Assembly (NCBI GenBank): GCA_039978895.1
Contig: JBDWAL010000046.1
Location: 186,001 to 250,000, forward strand
Origin: Aliishimia sp039978895
GTDB lineage: Bacteria; Pseudomonadota; Alphaproteobacteria; Rhodobacterales; Rhodobacteraceae
Length of the DNA stretch: 64,000 nt
Direction of reading: 5' to 3'
Part shown: one piece after another, positions 16,034-23,829 of the stretch
Layout of the letters: every line of letters starts with the position of its first letter
How positions within the stretch are numbered: the first letter of the stretch is position 1
Notes under the pieces: generated by a model
The model's input: only the letters and a program-made list of their open reading frames with translations
Databases searched by the model: none
Told to the model about the DNA's origin: nothing
Translations under genes and position numbers: made by a program

Positions 16034-16087
16034 GCCAAAGTTTGGCGGCGCGCCCCGTGCCGCCTGCCCAAATTCAGGAGAAATCAC

Positions 16088-16315
16088 ATGGCCGATACAT
16101 GGCTTCCATCCTTACAAACCAAAACAGCCGAAGAAGGCTATGCTCTCGCGATCAAACTGTCGCGCATGGCCGTCAAGATGACCCAGCCTGACGATAAGGT
16201 TCGCCAAGACTTACGTACTGTTTACGAACAGGACGCCGCACTGCTCCTAGCAACTTCGGCGGTTGTGGCGACCAACTTTCAGACAATTGCGGCCGCAAAC
16301 GATTATTGGAAATAG
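16088..16315 (+). CDS. Hexameric tyrosine-coordinated heme protein (HTHP)
   Basis: A 75-residue protein closely resembling HTHP of the roseobacter Silicibacter (Ruegeria) pomeroyi. That protein forms a hexamer of small helical subunits, each binding heme through a tyrosine, and has peroxidase and catalase activity. The diagnostic C-terminal segment AVVATNFQTIAAANDYW is present. Tyr46 in LRTVYEQDA is the probable axial heme ligand. Start ATG 16088 has CAGGAG at good spacing. It is probably co-transcribed with the secreted-protein gene and controlled by the MarR candidate sites, which fits a response to peroxide or another oxidant. Confidence 0.88.
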   Translation: MADTWLPSLQTKTAEEGYALAIKLSRMAVKMTQPDDKVRQDLRTVYEQDAALLLATSAVVATNFQTIAAANDYWK

Positions 16316-16780
16316 ACGTAACACAGGCGTCGGGTGGGCTTGAGGAAGGTCAATATGTGCGATCATATACGCAACGATTTCAGAAACGTCGTCGTTACTG
16401 CGTGCCGCAGAACCGTCCACTTGGATTATGGTCGTGGACTTCCTGTCTTCCCAATCGACAAGGACATGCCTGCAAAAGGCGTTACCCGATTGAAGTGTGG
16501 CGCAGAAAAGGTCGGCGATGAGAACACTGCTATGGATGTCGCGCCTACACATACCGTAAACTCGTTCTCGTCTAGCAAGGATCGCAAAGACATCAACTTA
16601 GGTAGAGGACACGCGCAGTGCAGTTTCACCGCGAAATTCGGTCGATCTTACCTAAGGGTAACTATCCATTGTGACCTGCTTCTGCGCCCGCTTTTCGCAT
16701 GAACACGCCATTCGAATCTGTGGAATTAAGGCACGATTTATTCCACGCATCCGGTCTTATAGAGCTCAGTCTTTGAACCG
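16316..16780. other. 465-bp stretch without a convincing gene
   Basis: Both strands hold only weak open frames. The best is a plus-strand frame starting at ATG 16355 with GAGGAAGG upstream, running to 16702. Its product is Cys/His/Arg-rich with no recognisable domain or hydrophobic pattern. It may be decayed sequence between the HTHP gene and the membrane protein at 16781. No repeat or RNA structure stands out. Confidence 0.4.
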
Positions 16781-17176
16781 CTATTGTCGACGACGATCGA
16801 TAAATGCACCTGCAAGCTGGAGAACACAGAAGGCAAGTTCGGGAACGAAAAACGCCCATAGCAGGGGACTTGCCCCCATCATCATCGCGTTTAGCATCGC
16901 GATGCAAAACAATCCCCGTCCAATACCATCAAAAAGCGCTAAGCGAACATCAGCAAGCTTGATACGGACGACCGCCCAAATGGTGACAACCGACCCAAAG
17001 AAATTGCCAAATAGCGTGGCATACGGACCGAGTGGAACAAGAGGTTCTAAGCCGAGGACCTCATGAAGTGGGGTCATGATCCCACCCCAAACGAGCGATA
17101 AAGTTATCGGCAAGGCAAAAGGTGCCGAAACAGCAAGATCATACCAAGAGGACGTCAAAAAGACTTTCCGATTCAT
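16781..17176 (-). CDS. Four-span membrane protein, probable MerR target
   Basis: A 131-residue inner-membrane protein with about four hydrophobic segments (LAVSAPFALPITLSLVWGG; YATLFGNFFGSVVTIWAVV; a third around residues 80-100; LLWAFFVPELAFCVLQLAGA). I do not recognise the family or substrate. The start at 17176 (NRKVFLTSSWYDLA) is preferred over 17191. Its promoter region has the hallmark of MerR control: a 19-bp spacer carrying a dyad between -35 and -10, next to the divergently transcribed MerR gene. It is therefore probably induced by whatever that regulator senses. Confidence 0.7.
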   Translation of the reverse strand: MNRKVFLTSSWYDLAVSAPFALPITLSLVWGGIMTPLHEVLGLEPLVPLGPYATLFGNFFGSVVTIWAVVRIKLADVRLALFDGIGRGLFCIAMLNAMMMGASPLLWAFFVPELAFCVLQLAGAFIDRRRQ

Positions 17177-17220
17177 TTCTTTGCAAAACATTTATGACCC
17201 TTTCATAGTCTAGGGGGCGT

Positions 17221-17251
17221 GTATAAACTGTAGACCTAAGTCTAGGGTCAA
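17221..17251 (-). promoter_or_regulatory. MerR-type promoter with 19-bp spacer and internal dyad
   Basis: On the minus strand, -35 TTGACC (17251-17246) and -10 TTATAC (17226-17221) are separated by 19 bp containing the inverted repeat TAGAC-N4-GTCTA (17244-17231). The overlong spacer with a central dyad is what MerR-family activators unwind. It points at the membrane-protein gene. Confidence 0.7.
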
Positions 17252-17257
17252 GCGGCA

Positions 17258-17617
17258 ATGTTAAAAATCGGAGAGCTGGCGAAACGTGTGAACGTAAGCG
17301 TCGATACGTTGCGGCTTTACGAAAGGCGTGGGCTCATCAAATCTGAACGGATGGCCAACGGTTATCGCGTCTTTGACACCGATATGGAGCGTATTGTTAA
17401 CTTGGTAAGACAGGGCCAGCGGCTTGGTTTTACTCTCAAAGACATGGCGGAAATTTCCAGCGCTTTGTCACAGAACGACTTACCCGCCGAAAAAATGGCT
17501 GAGTTGCTGCAAAGCAAATTGTTAGAGGTGGATCACAAGCTCTCGGAGTTATCAGAACTTCGTCATCTCTTGGAAACTATGCGTTCGCAGGCCTGCCCTT
17601 TAAGAAAACAAATCTGA
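17258..17617 (+). CDS. MerR family transcriptional regulator
   Basis: A 119-residue regulator. The winged-helix N-terminus is LKIGELAKRVNVSVDTLRLY with ERRGLIKSERMANGYRVFD after it, followed by a leucine-rich dimerisation coiled coil (about residues 75-112). There is a single cysteine near the end (SQACPLRKQ), so the classical mercury or zinc ligand sets are absent and the effector is unclear. It is divergent from the membrane-protein gene, whose promoter carries the candidate dyad. Confidence 0.9.
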   Translation: MLKIGELAKRVNVSVDTLRLYERRGLIKSERMANGYRVFDTDMERIVNLVRQGQRLGFTLKDMAEISSALSQNDLPAEKMAELLQSKLLEVDHKLSELSELRHLLETMRSQACPLRKQI

Positions 17618-17835
17618 TTGACGCTCAGCGACCTTCTTCATTGTCAGCGCAGTCGTTTTGAGCTCAGAGCAGGCTTCGTTGCAAATAGAATGCAAATCAG
17701 TTTTGATGCTGTTTGGAAATTTGCGCCAGATTGTGGTGGGAAGGCTGAAGTTTGATAGCTTTCTTAACGAACAGCGACAGTTCACCCGTTATCACCTGCC
17801 CACTGGGCTGCCGGGCTCCGTGTAAAAACAAGAAC

Positions 17836-18546
17836 TTAACTCAGTATCATAGGTGCGCGCATCCAATTTCGGATTGCAGCGGTGGTTTCAGCAGGCTGCT
17901 CTAACGTTGGCAAATGCCCGCTATCTTCAAGAATTTCCAAATGCGCGTTGGGGATCAATTCCGCCATAAAGGTGTGCCGTTTCACTGGGCACAATTGATC
18001 ATGCGCACCACATAAAATAAGTGACGGCATTTTAATCTTACGCAAGGTTGCCTGTTGGTCTTTGCGCCGTTGCAATGCCCTAGACTGGCGGACGAAAACC
18101 TCGGGCCCCAATGCGTCTGACATGTCCATCACCAGATCCAAAATCTCACTGCGGTAATGTCCGGGAGCCAGATAGTTGGGCTTCATTTCTTCGCGCATCA
18201 CTTCGGCCAATTGCCCAGTGCGTGCCTTCACAATCTGTGGTTCACGCATTGACGCAATTTGAGGTGTTTCCGCCAATGGATTGGTCGACATAAGCGCAAT
18301 TCTGCTCACCCTATCCGGCGCGCGCCGAAGGATTTCCATTGCCACGATTCCGCCCATGCTCAACCCGGCCAAAGCAAAGCGGACTGGCAGCTGCCCAAGC
18401 AAGCCAGATGCAATCTCTTCGATCCGTTCGCCTTGAGTGATTGGCGCAACCATAACTGCGAATTCTGACGATAATTCAGCTATTTGCGGCCCAAACAAGC
18501 GGGCATCGCACATCATTCCAGGCAGGAGAACTAAGGGCTCTGACAT
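17836..18546 (-). CDS. Alpha/beta hydrolase
   Basis: A 236-residue cytoplasmic hydrolase. The nucleophile elbow is LAGLSMGGIVAMEIL (Ser near residue 82). The acid is in ILCGAHDQLCPVKRH and the catalytic histidine in LEDSGHLPTLEQP. An oxyanion-hole segment, LLPGMMCDARLF, is at the N-terminus. The substrate is unknown. It lies 85 bp downstream of the LysM/solute-binding gene on the same strand, so co-transcription is possible. Confidence 0.85.
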   Translation of the reverse strand: MSEPLVLLPGMMCDARLFGPQIAELSSEFAVMVAPITQGERIEEIASGLLGQLPVRFALAGLSMGGIVAMEILRRAPDRVSRIALMSTNPLAETPQIASMREPQIVKARTGQLAEVMREEMKPNYLAPGHYRSEILDLVMDMSDALGPEVFVRQSRALQRRKDQQATLRKIKMPSLILCGAHDQLCPVKRHTFMAELIPNAHLEILEDSGHLPTLEQPAETTAAIRNWMRAPMILS

Positions 18547-18631
18547 GTCTCGCTTGCTGCCTTCTGAACTGTTGAATTTCGTCTTGCTTGGACTGTCGGC
18601 ACGTTAGGTGCAAGCCCAAACCGTCGCGTGC

Positions 18632-19693
18632 TTAGCTTCGGATTTGCTCCCAGAACAACGCAAGATGACGTTGAACGATCTCGTTATATTTTTCCGTCTG
18701 TTTCAGCTTTGCCAACCCAGCATTGAAACGGAAAATGTGGGTTGTCCCGCGCCAATGTGATTTTGAAATAACCACATGCATGCCTTCCACAGACACAGGG
18801 CGAGGTAGCGGCACAATGCGGTCTGTTATCCCCAGATCAAACATGGTTTTCACGCCAAGAAATTCGTTTACGGATACAGCATCTACTTTCCCAGCTGCAA
18901 GCTGTTCGAAGCAGCTTTGTGCGGTTGGCGCCTGCACCAACAGAACCAGACCTTTGCTTAACCATTGTCGACCAACCCGGTCCAAATCATGTGTTAACGC
19001 GCCTTCGGGCCGACAGATAATCTTGCCATGCATGTCACTGTCTACGTCGAAAACAATCCCACTATCCGAGCGCACGAAGAACAAGAAAACCAAGTCGATC
19101 AAAGGGTCGGAAAAGTGAAAATCCGAACATAGTGTATCTTCAGGTGTGCTCACACAATCCGGACGATACCATGGGAATCCCATATCCACAGATTTGTTGG
19201 ACAGCATTGGGTCTAAGTGCTTAGACCAATCATTTTCCCATTGAATAGAATATGTTACCGGCGATGGCATATTTTCAAGCGAAGCATTCACGATTTCGGT
19301 TGCCATGCCCTGACCAGCCCAGTTCAGATCAACAAATGGCGCATAATTTGACCCCGTTACCAACGTCAATTCCGCGTTAGACTGTTTCAGGGGTGTCGGG
19401 TCAGGTGCCAAGACAACCTTGTCCGGCACGCAAGGTATTTCGATCACCGCCCCAGCCGGAAGATCAGTGATGTTCGTCCCTTCAAGCGCCGGGTTACCAT
19501 AGAAAATCAATGACCATTTGTTAACGTCGCCAAGGTTGTCCTCGGCAATCGCGAAAAGCGTGTCGCCCGCTTGCACCGTATATGTCGGCGTGCAAGCAGC
19601 AGCACCGCTCCCCACGAAAGACGCCGCGCCGAGAGTTGCGGCGAGACAGGTTGTGCGCACAGAAACCAATTTATGCAAATATGACAGCATCAC
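18632..19693 (-). CDS. LysM plus family 3 solute-binding domain exported protein, paralogue 2
   Basis: A 353-residue exported protein with a signal peptide (about residues 1-33). A LysM domain follows (TYTVQAGDTLFAIAEDNLGD, about residues 36-88). The remainder is a periplasmic solute-binding fold of the SBP_bac_3 type (LTVVTGSNYAPFVD-like start at about 110; catalytic residues are not expected). LysM binds peptidoglycan, so this is probably a wall-tethered receptor or sensor rather than a free transporter component. No ABC permease lies nearby. It is a tandem paralogue of the gene at 19793-20944, separated by 99 bp. Ligand unknown. Confidence 0.82.
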   Translation of the reverse strand: MMLSYLHKLVSVRTTCLAATLGAASFVGSGAAACTPTYTVQAGDTLFAIAEDNLGDVNKWSLIFYGNPALEGTNITDLPAGAVIEIPCVPDKVVLAPDPTPLKQSNAELTLVTGSNYAPFVDLNWAGQGMATEIVNASLENMPSPVTYSIQWENDWSKHLDPMLSNKSVDMGFPWYRPDCVSTPEDTLCSDFHFSDPLIDLVFLFFVRSDSGIVFDVDSDMHGKIICRPEGALTHDLDRVGRQWLSKGLVLLVQAPTAQSCFEQLAAGKVDAVSVNEFLGVKTMFDLGITDRIVPLPRPVSVEGMHVVISKSHWRGTTHIFRFNAGLAKLKQTEKYNEIVQRHLALFWEQIRS

Positions 19694-19792
19694 TTTTCCC
19701 CAGAACTATGCGGACCCTATTAGGCTTCGCATCACGGTCTTTCTTGTCATCTTCAATTGAGCTCGCTCAGCATGACAGCAAACTCGAGCGCT

Positions 19793-20944
19793 TTAAAATT
19801 TGGACCAGATCGTTTCCATGTGGCGGCCCACAATTTCTTGATATTGCCCATCGGCTTTGATCGTATCCAATCCGCCATTGATCGTAGCCAACAGTTCTTC
19901 TGATTGAGGGTGCGATTTATGAACCAATACGTGCAAACCCGTTATCGAAACAGGTCGTGACTGCACGGCTTCCACCCGGTTCTGTAACCCCATCGAATAG
20001 ATGGCATCCCGCGCCGTGAATTCGTTCAAAACGACGGCTTCGACGTCCCCCTCAACCAATGCGTCAAAACAGGCAGCGACAGATTCTGGCTGCACCAATG
20101 TGATCTTGTCTTCTGCCAACCAATTCCGGCCGTTTTCATCCAAAATGTGATTCATCAAGCCAGCGGGGCGACACAAAACACGCCCTTCGATATCTTCATC
20201 TGTTGAGAATGGGATGGGACGATCTTGAGCCACAAAAAGCAGCACCAAATATTCAAACATCGGTTCTGAGAAATGATAACTTGCGCATCGCGCTTCCTCT
20301 GGATTGCTTTCGCAATCGGGCCGCGCCCATGGGTAGGCCATCTCCATCATGCCAGCTGGCATCATAGTATCCAAATGCGACGCGCGATCGTTGATCCAAA
20401 ACGTGTCATAGCCATCTGAGCCAACCGATGCGGCCATAGCCGAGCTGACAACTTCTGCGATCAAGCCGCCCTTCATAAGCGAGCGATCTGTGAAAGGCGC
20501 GAAATCATCCCCTGTCACCAGTTTCACGCGCGGCAATTCAGGTGTTCCGAGCAAATTTGTGGTTGTACGGGTGACTTCGGTTGTTCGCGCTGTCGCAGCC
20601 GCCGGTTGGGCCTGATCTTGATTGGTTGCAGTTGGTGCCACCGCCAATGTATCACCGCCCGAGACCCCATCAATAGACACAGGTAAGCCCACCGGAGCAC
20701 CTTTGATACAGCTCAGATACAACCATTGACCGACTTTGATCGAATTTGGGTTCGGACCAATGCTAGACAAGTTTGCAGTGTGGATCGCGGTCCAATTGCC
20801 TGCGTCGGCGTAATGACGGTCAGCAATACCGCTTAGTGTGTCCCCGTTCGAAACGGCGTAATATCCGCCACATTCATCTGCGGCATGTGCTGCCCCGGCC
20901 ACTGCCGTCGCCGCCAAAGTCGCCGCCCCTAAGAATCGCCGCAT
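19793..20944 (-). CDS. LysM plus family 3 solute-binding domain exported protein, paralogue 1
   Basis: A 383-residue exported protein: signal peptide (LAATAVAGAAHAADE), LysM domain (YYAVSNGDTLSGIADRHYAD, about residues 28-78), a Ala/Thr-rich linker (about 95-130), then an SBP_bac_3-like domain beginning KLVTGDDFAPFTDRS. Key family segments shared with its paralogue are MEMAYPWARPDCESNPEEAR, VLCRPAGL and AVVLNEF. The start at 20944 is preferred because GGGGAAA stands upstream. Together with the neighbouring paralogue it probably arose by tandem duplication. The combination suggests peptidoglycan-associated ligand sensing; this is inference. Confidence 0.82.
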   Translation of the reverse strand: MRRFLGAATLAATAVAGAAHAADECGGYYAVSNGDTLSGIADRHYADAGNWTAIHTANLSSIGPNPNSIKVGQWLYLSCIKGAPVGLPVSIDGVSGGDTLAVAPTATNQDQAQPAAATARTTEVTRTTTNLLGTPELPRVKLVTGDDFAPFTDRSLMKGGLIAEVVSSAMAASVGSDGYDTFWINDRASHLDTMMPAGMMEMAYPWARPDCESNPEEARCASYHFSEPMFEYLVLLFVAQDRPIPFSTDEDIEGRVLCRPAGLMNHILDENGRNWLAEDKITLVQPESVAACFDALVEGDVEAVVLNEFTARDAIYSMGLQNRVEAVQSRPVSITGLHVLVHKSHPQSEELLATINGGLDTIKADGQYQEIVGRHMETIWSKF

Positions 20945-21067
20945 GAAAATTTCCCCAAACTCCACATTTGGGGAAAAGTCCTCTATGTGGTTAGGTCCGT
21001 CAACCGCTGACCAACATCTTGTGGATAACTTTATCCCTCAAAGCGCGAATTTCGATGAAAACGGCCA

Positions 21068-21691
21068 TTACCTGTGTATAAATCTAGGGAAATCCTCGTA
21101 TCGTATTTCTCGCGTTGCCAAGCTTTCAGCGGGTTCGGCCCCCCGTTTTAACAATGTCCCTCGCGGAGCGACATAGCTCGAAATCATACGCCAAGGGTCT
21201 GGTCGCCATGAGATGTTAAAAGCGCATAGTTTCGGGAAGAACCACATTTCCGAATAGGGCAAGTGGTCATGTATCCACCATGCCAAATCTTGCCAATCAC
21301 GGCCTTGATCGTATTGATCTGCAAACCAAGGAATGACAATCGACGCCCCAGCAATTGCTTGCGCCCCTGTCCCGCGATCCCAGATGTGACATTCTTGCGG
21401 ATACTCATTGCGTGCACAGTTCAGTTTGTTTTCGTTACCAAACGTATTAAGCGATGGCGAGCGATACCCAGATCGAACTGCAACTCGGCCAAAGGTGTCC
21501 TCTAGGGGGTCCAGAATCTGCGTGCAGAACTGGGTGCCTGTTTCTATCGCCAAATCAGGGTTTTCTGGGATGTTTTGCAGTCCATAGAAGTTTGCGATTT
21601 CCGAATATAGAAACTCCCGCATGTAGAAATAATTGGACAGTCGAACACGACCAAGTGTCTCAAGACTCCACATACTTTGGGGTTTACGCAT
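21068..21691 (-). CDS. Peptidase M15-like protein, possibly without zinc ligands
   Basis: A 207-residue protein. AVRSGYRSPSLNTFG and DHLPYSEMWFF resemble conserved segments of M15A-type peptidoglycan peptidases. The usual SxHxxGxAxD zinc motif seems replaced by RGTGAQAIAG, and the terminal WVHVS-type histidine by NISW, so catalysis is doubtful. It could be a binding protein derived from the peptidase fold. It has four or five cysteines. The start at 21691 overlaps the VOC stop by 8 bp, and it is the last gene of a five-gene overlapping operon. The assignment is tentative. Confidence 0.55.
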   Translation of the reverse strand: MRKPQSMWSLETLGRVRLSNYFYMREFLYSEIANFYGLQNIPENPDLAIETGTQFCTQILDPLEDTFGRVAVRSGYRSPSLNTFGNENKLNCARNEYPQECHIWDRGTGAQAIAGASIVIPWFADQYDQGRDWQDLAWWIHDHLPYSEMWFFPKLCAFNISWRPDPWRMISSYVAPRGTLLKRGAEPAESLATREIRYEDFPRFIHR

Positions 21692-22112
21692 AACCGTTCC
21701 AGCGAAATTCTCCGTTTGGTCCAAGCGACGAAAACGGGTTCCACGCGACCTCCCAGACATGCCCTTCGGGGTCCGCGAAATACCCGTGATGTCCGCCCCA
21801 GAACACGTCCTCAGCCCCCTTCAGAACTTTACCGCCGGCACTCTCAACACGTTCCAACAGATCAGCAACATCGGCTTTTTCAGACACATTGTACCCCAAT
21901 GTCATGGCGCCATGCCCTAAGTTCACTTGAGGCAAACCAATGTCGTCCGCCAGTTTTTCGAGCGGGTATATACCCAAAGTTTGCCCTATGAGATCATAAG
22001 CGACCACGCCGTCTTGCGTCTGCACCCGGCGCCATCCAAGCGCGTCATAAAAATCAGCCAAGATGGCGGCATCTTGCGCGCCCAGTGTTATCAAACTTAT
22101 TCTTTGTTGCAT
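21684..22112 (-). CDS. VOC family (glyoxalase-like) protein
   Basis: A 142-residue metal-dependent VOC-fold protein with two beta-alpha-beta-beta-beta modules (RISLITLGAQDAAILADFYD at the start; AVEWGGHHGYFADPEGHVWE-like end with GYFADPEGHVWEVAWNP). Substrate unknown. The start ATG at 22112 overlaps the preceding stop as TGATG, and GAAGGGG is upstream. It is translated as part of the hydrolase operon. Confidence 0.85.
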   Translation of the reverse strand: MQQRISLITLGAQDAAILADFYDALGWRRVQTQDGVVAYDLIGQTLGIYPLEKLADDIGLPQVNLGHGAMTLGYNVSEKADVADLLERVESAGGKVLKGAEDVFWGGHHGYFADPEGHVWEVAWNPFSSLGPNGEFRWNGYA

Positions 22113-23086
22113 CAATCCAACCCCTTCGCCCAATTCAGTATCGCAAACGCCGCCGTTTCCGTCTGCTCCGGCGACACGATATCGCCCGCAATCACATGTG
22201 AAGATGGATCATCATTGGCACCAAGCACCGGATTAATGATTTTCACGGGCCCGCCCCAATGTGCTGCAACACCACGTGTCGCGTCAGCGACGACCACTTG
22301 ATCTGCATCCGTGAACATAAACATTGCTGGTACTGTCGCCCTTCGGTGGTCCAATGCGCTGACCGCCTTTACCAACGCCGCCATTGGGAACACTGCAGAA
22401 CTTGGATATTGCGTGGTCCAATACTTTTCTTGCGCGTCGTTCAATGGCTCAAAGCTGCGTTCTTTGCCCGCAATCAACGGCAACCAATATCGCGCCGCGG
22501 GCCATGTCAGCACAGGAGCCGCTGCATTATTCACAGCAAAATTTGGCGACACGAAAACAAGACCTAAAACACCGCGCATTGCCGCGTGATCCTGCGCTGC
22601 CGCCGCCACAAGCGTTCCGCCAGTTGACGTCGAAATCACCAAGACCTTGTCGCCGATCGCCCGCGCGGCCGCCAACGCTTCGTCCAGATCATTCACCCAA
22701 TCCTGCACACGCGCCTCTGTCATTGCTAGAGCACCACGGCCATGGCCGCGCAACCTTGTGAAGATCAGGTTCGCGCCCAAACTATCTGCGACCTTGTCCG
22801 GGACAGGGCGGATTTCCTCAGATGTTGCCGAAAACCCATGCACATATAGGACCACCCAATCGGTCCGTGTGCTTTTTGCATCGGCCCAAATCACGCGTTT
22901 TTCGGTCCCCGGAGTAATGTCCGAATACACCTCCTCGCGTGCAGAAAAATACGCATCCAGGTTGCGTCCAATCCGGCTGGTATCCAAATTTGGCGTCAAA
23001 GGTGCGGGTTCATAAGGCCCGACAGCCCAAAGAAGAACGATGAATGCGACAATGGCTGCGCATGTTTTGGCCAGAGGCGTTAACAT
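22112..23086 (-). CDS. Membrane-anchored alpha/beta hydrolase (serine aminopeptidase S33-like)
   Basis: A 324-residue hydrolase with an N-terminal hydrophobic anchor (CAAIVAFIVLLWAVGPY). The nucleophile region is VISTSTGGTLVAAAA (motif STSTGG, slightly atypical), the oxyanion region VLYVHGFSATSEEIRP, the acid region MFTDADQVVVAD, and the histidine SSHVIAGD. It is probably a periplasm-facing esterase or lipase. It overlaps the upstream hydrolase gene by 7 bp and the VOC gene by 1 bp. Confidence 0.82.
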   Translation of the reverse strand: MLTPLAKTCAAIVAFIVLLWAVGPYEPAPLTPNLDTSRIGRNLDAYFSAREEVYSDITPGTEKRVIWADAKSTRTDWVVLYVHGFSATSEEIRPVPDKVADSLGANLIFTRLRGHGRGALAMTEARVQDWVNDLDEALAAARAIGDKVLVISTSTGGTLVAAAAQDHAAMRGVLGLVFVSPNFAVNNAAAPVLTWPAARYWLPLIAGKERSFEPLNDAQEKYWTTQYPSSAVFPMAALVKAVSALDHRRATVPAMFMFTDADQVVVADATRGVAAHWGGPVKIINPVLGANDDPSSHVIAGDIVSPEQTETAAFAILNWAKGLD

Positions 23087-23829
23087 GCAGTTTCACCCAT
23101 GACCTGCAAAACGGCGGTTTCGATGATCTCAAGACATGGCCCATCTGAAAAGCGATGATCGGCGTCTTTCACCAAGCTCAACCGCATGTCTGGACAAACG
23201 GCATGGTTCAACAATCGAATAGCGGTCTCTGTGGTGACGGCGCTATCTGCGGTTCCTTGCACACAGCGAACGGGAAACGACAAAGATAGCGGCTCGCGCA
23301 GGACCAGACGCGTGCGACCGTCCTCAATCATTCGCTTGGAGATATGATACGGCTCCATGTAGTCTGAGGCCAACTCAACATATCCTCGGCTGTCCAATTC
23401 GCCTTTTTGTTCATTTGTGAAGGACGCCCAATACCCGTCTTCGGTAAAGTCAGGTGCCGCTGCAATCGTCACCATCCCGGCAATCCGCGAGGCACGTTCA
23501 CGTGCCAGCAACAAAGCTTGCCATCCCCCCATAGACGATCCCACAGGCACAATATCCCCGCTCGTTAACGCGTCTACAGCCGCCAAAGTATCTTCGTGCC
23601 AATCCCCGATACACCCTTCTTCAAATGTGCCAGAACTTTCGCCGTGCCCCGAATAATCAAAGCGCAAAAAGGCTTGGCAGCGCGCGCGACACCATGCTTC
23701 AAGATGGATCGCTTTCGTGCCTTCCATATCGGACTTTAGACCACCCAAGAAGATAACCGTTGGCCCCGTTCCATCCGTTTTGTGATAGGCGAGCCGCCGA
23801 CCTTGTGCGGTATCAAGAAACGACGTCAT
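23080..23829 (-). CDS. Alpha/beta hydrolase
   Basis: A 249-residue hydrolase. The oxyanion segment is VIFLGGLKSDMEGTKA, the nucleophile elbow VGSSMGGWQALLLA, the acid CVQGTADSAV and the histidine VKDADHRFSDG. It resembles the short S9/ABHD10-like carboxylesterases of alphaproteobacteria. The start overlaps the creatininase stop by 4 bp (ATGA). Substrate unknown. Confidence 0.83.
   Translation of the reverse strand: MTSFLDTAQGRRLAYHKTDGTGPTVIFLGGLKSDMEGTKAIHLEAWCRARCQAFLRFDYSGHGESSGTFEEGCIGDWHEDTLAAVDALTSGDIVPVGSSMGGWQALLLARERASRIAGMVTIAAAPDFTEDGYWASFTNEQKGELDSRGYVELASDYMEPYHISKRMIEDGRTRLVLREPLSLSFPVRCVQGTADSAVTTETAIRLLNHAVCPDMRLSLVKDADHRFSDGPCLEIIETAVLQVMGETAC

Noticed and set aside
16334..16702. 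122-residue plus-strand frame
   Set aside because: A fair ribosome site before ATG 16355 but no recognisable domain or composition; kept only as a note in the gap description.
21020..21028. Perfect DnaA box TGTGGATAA
   Set aside because: A single copy in 64 kb is near chance and no origin features or neighbouring boxes are present.
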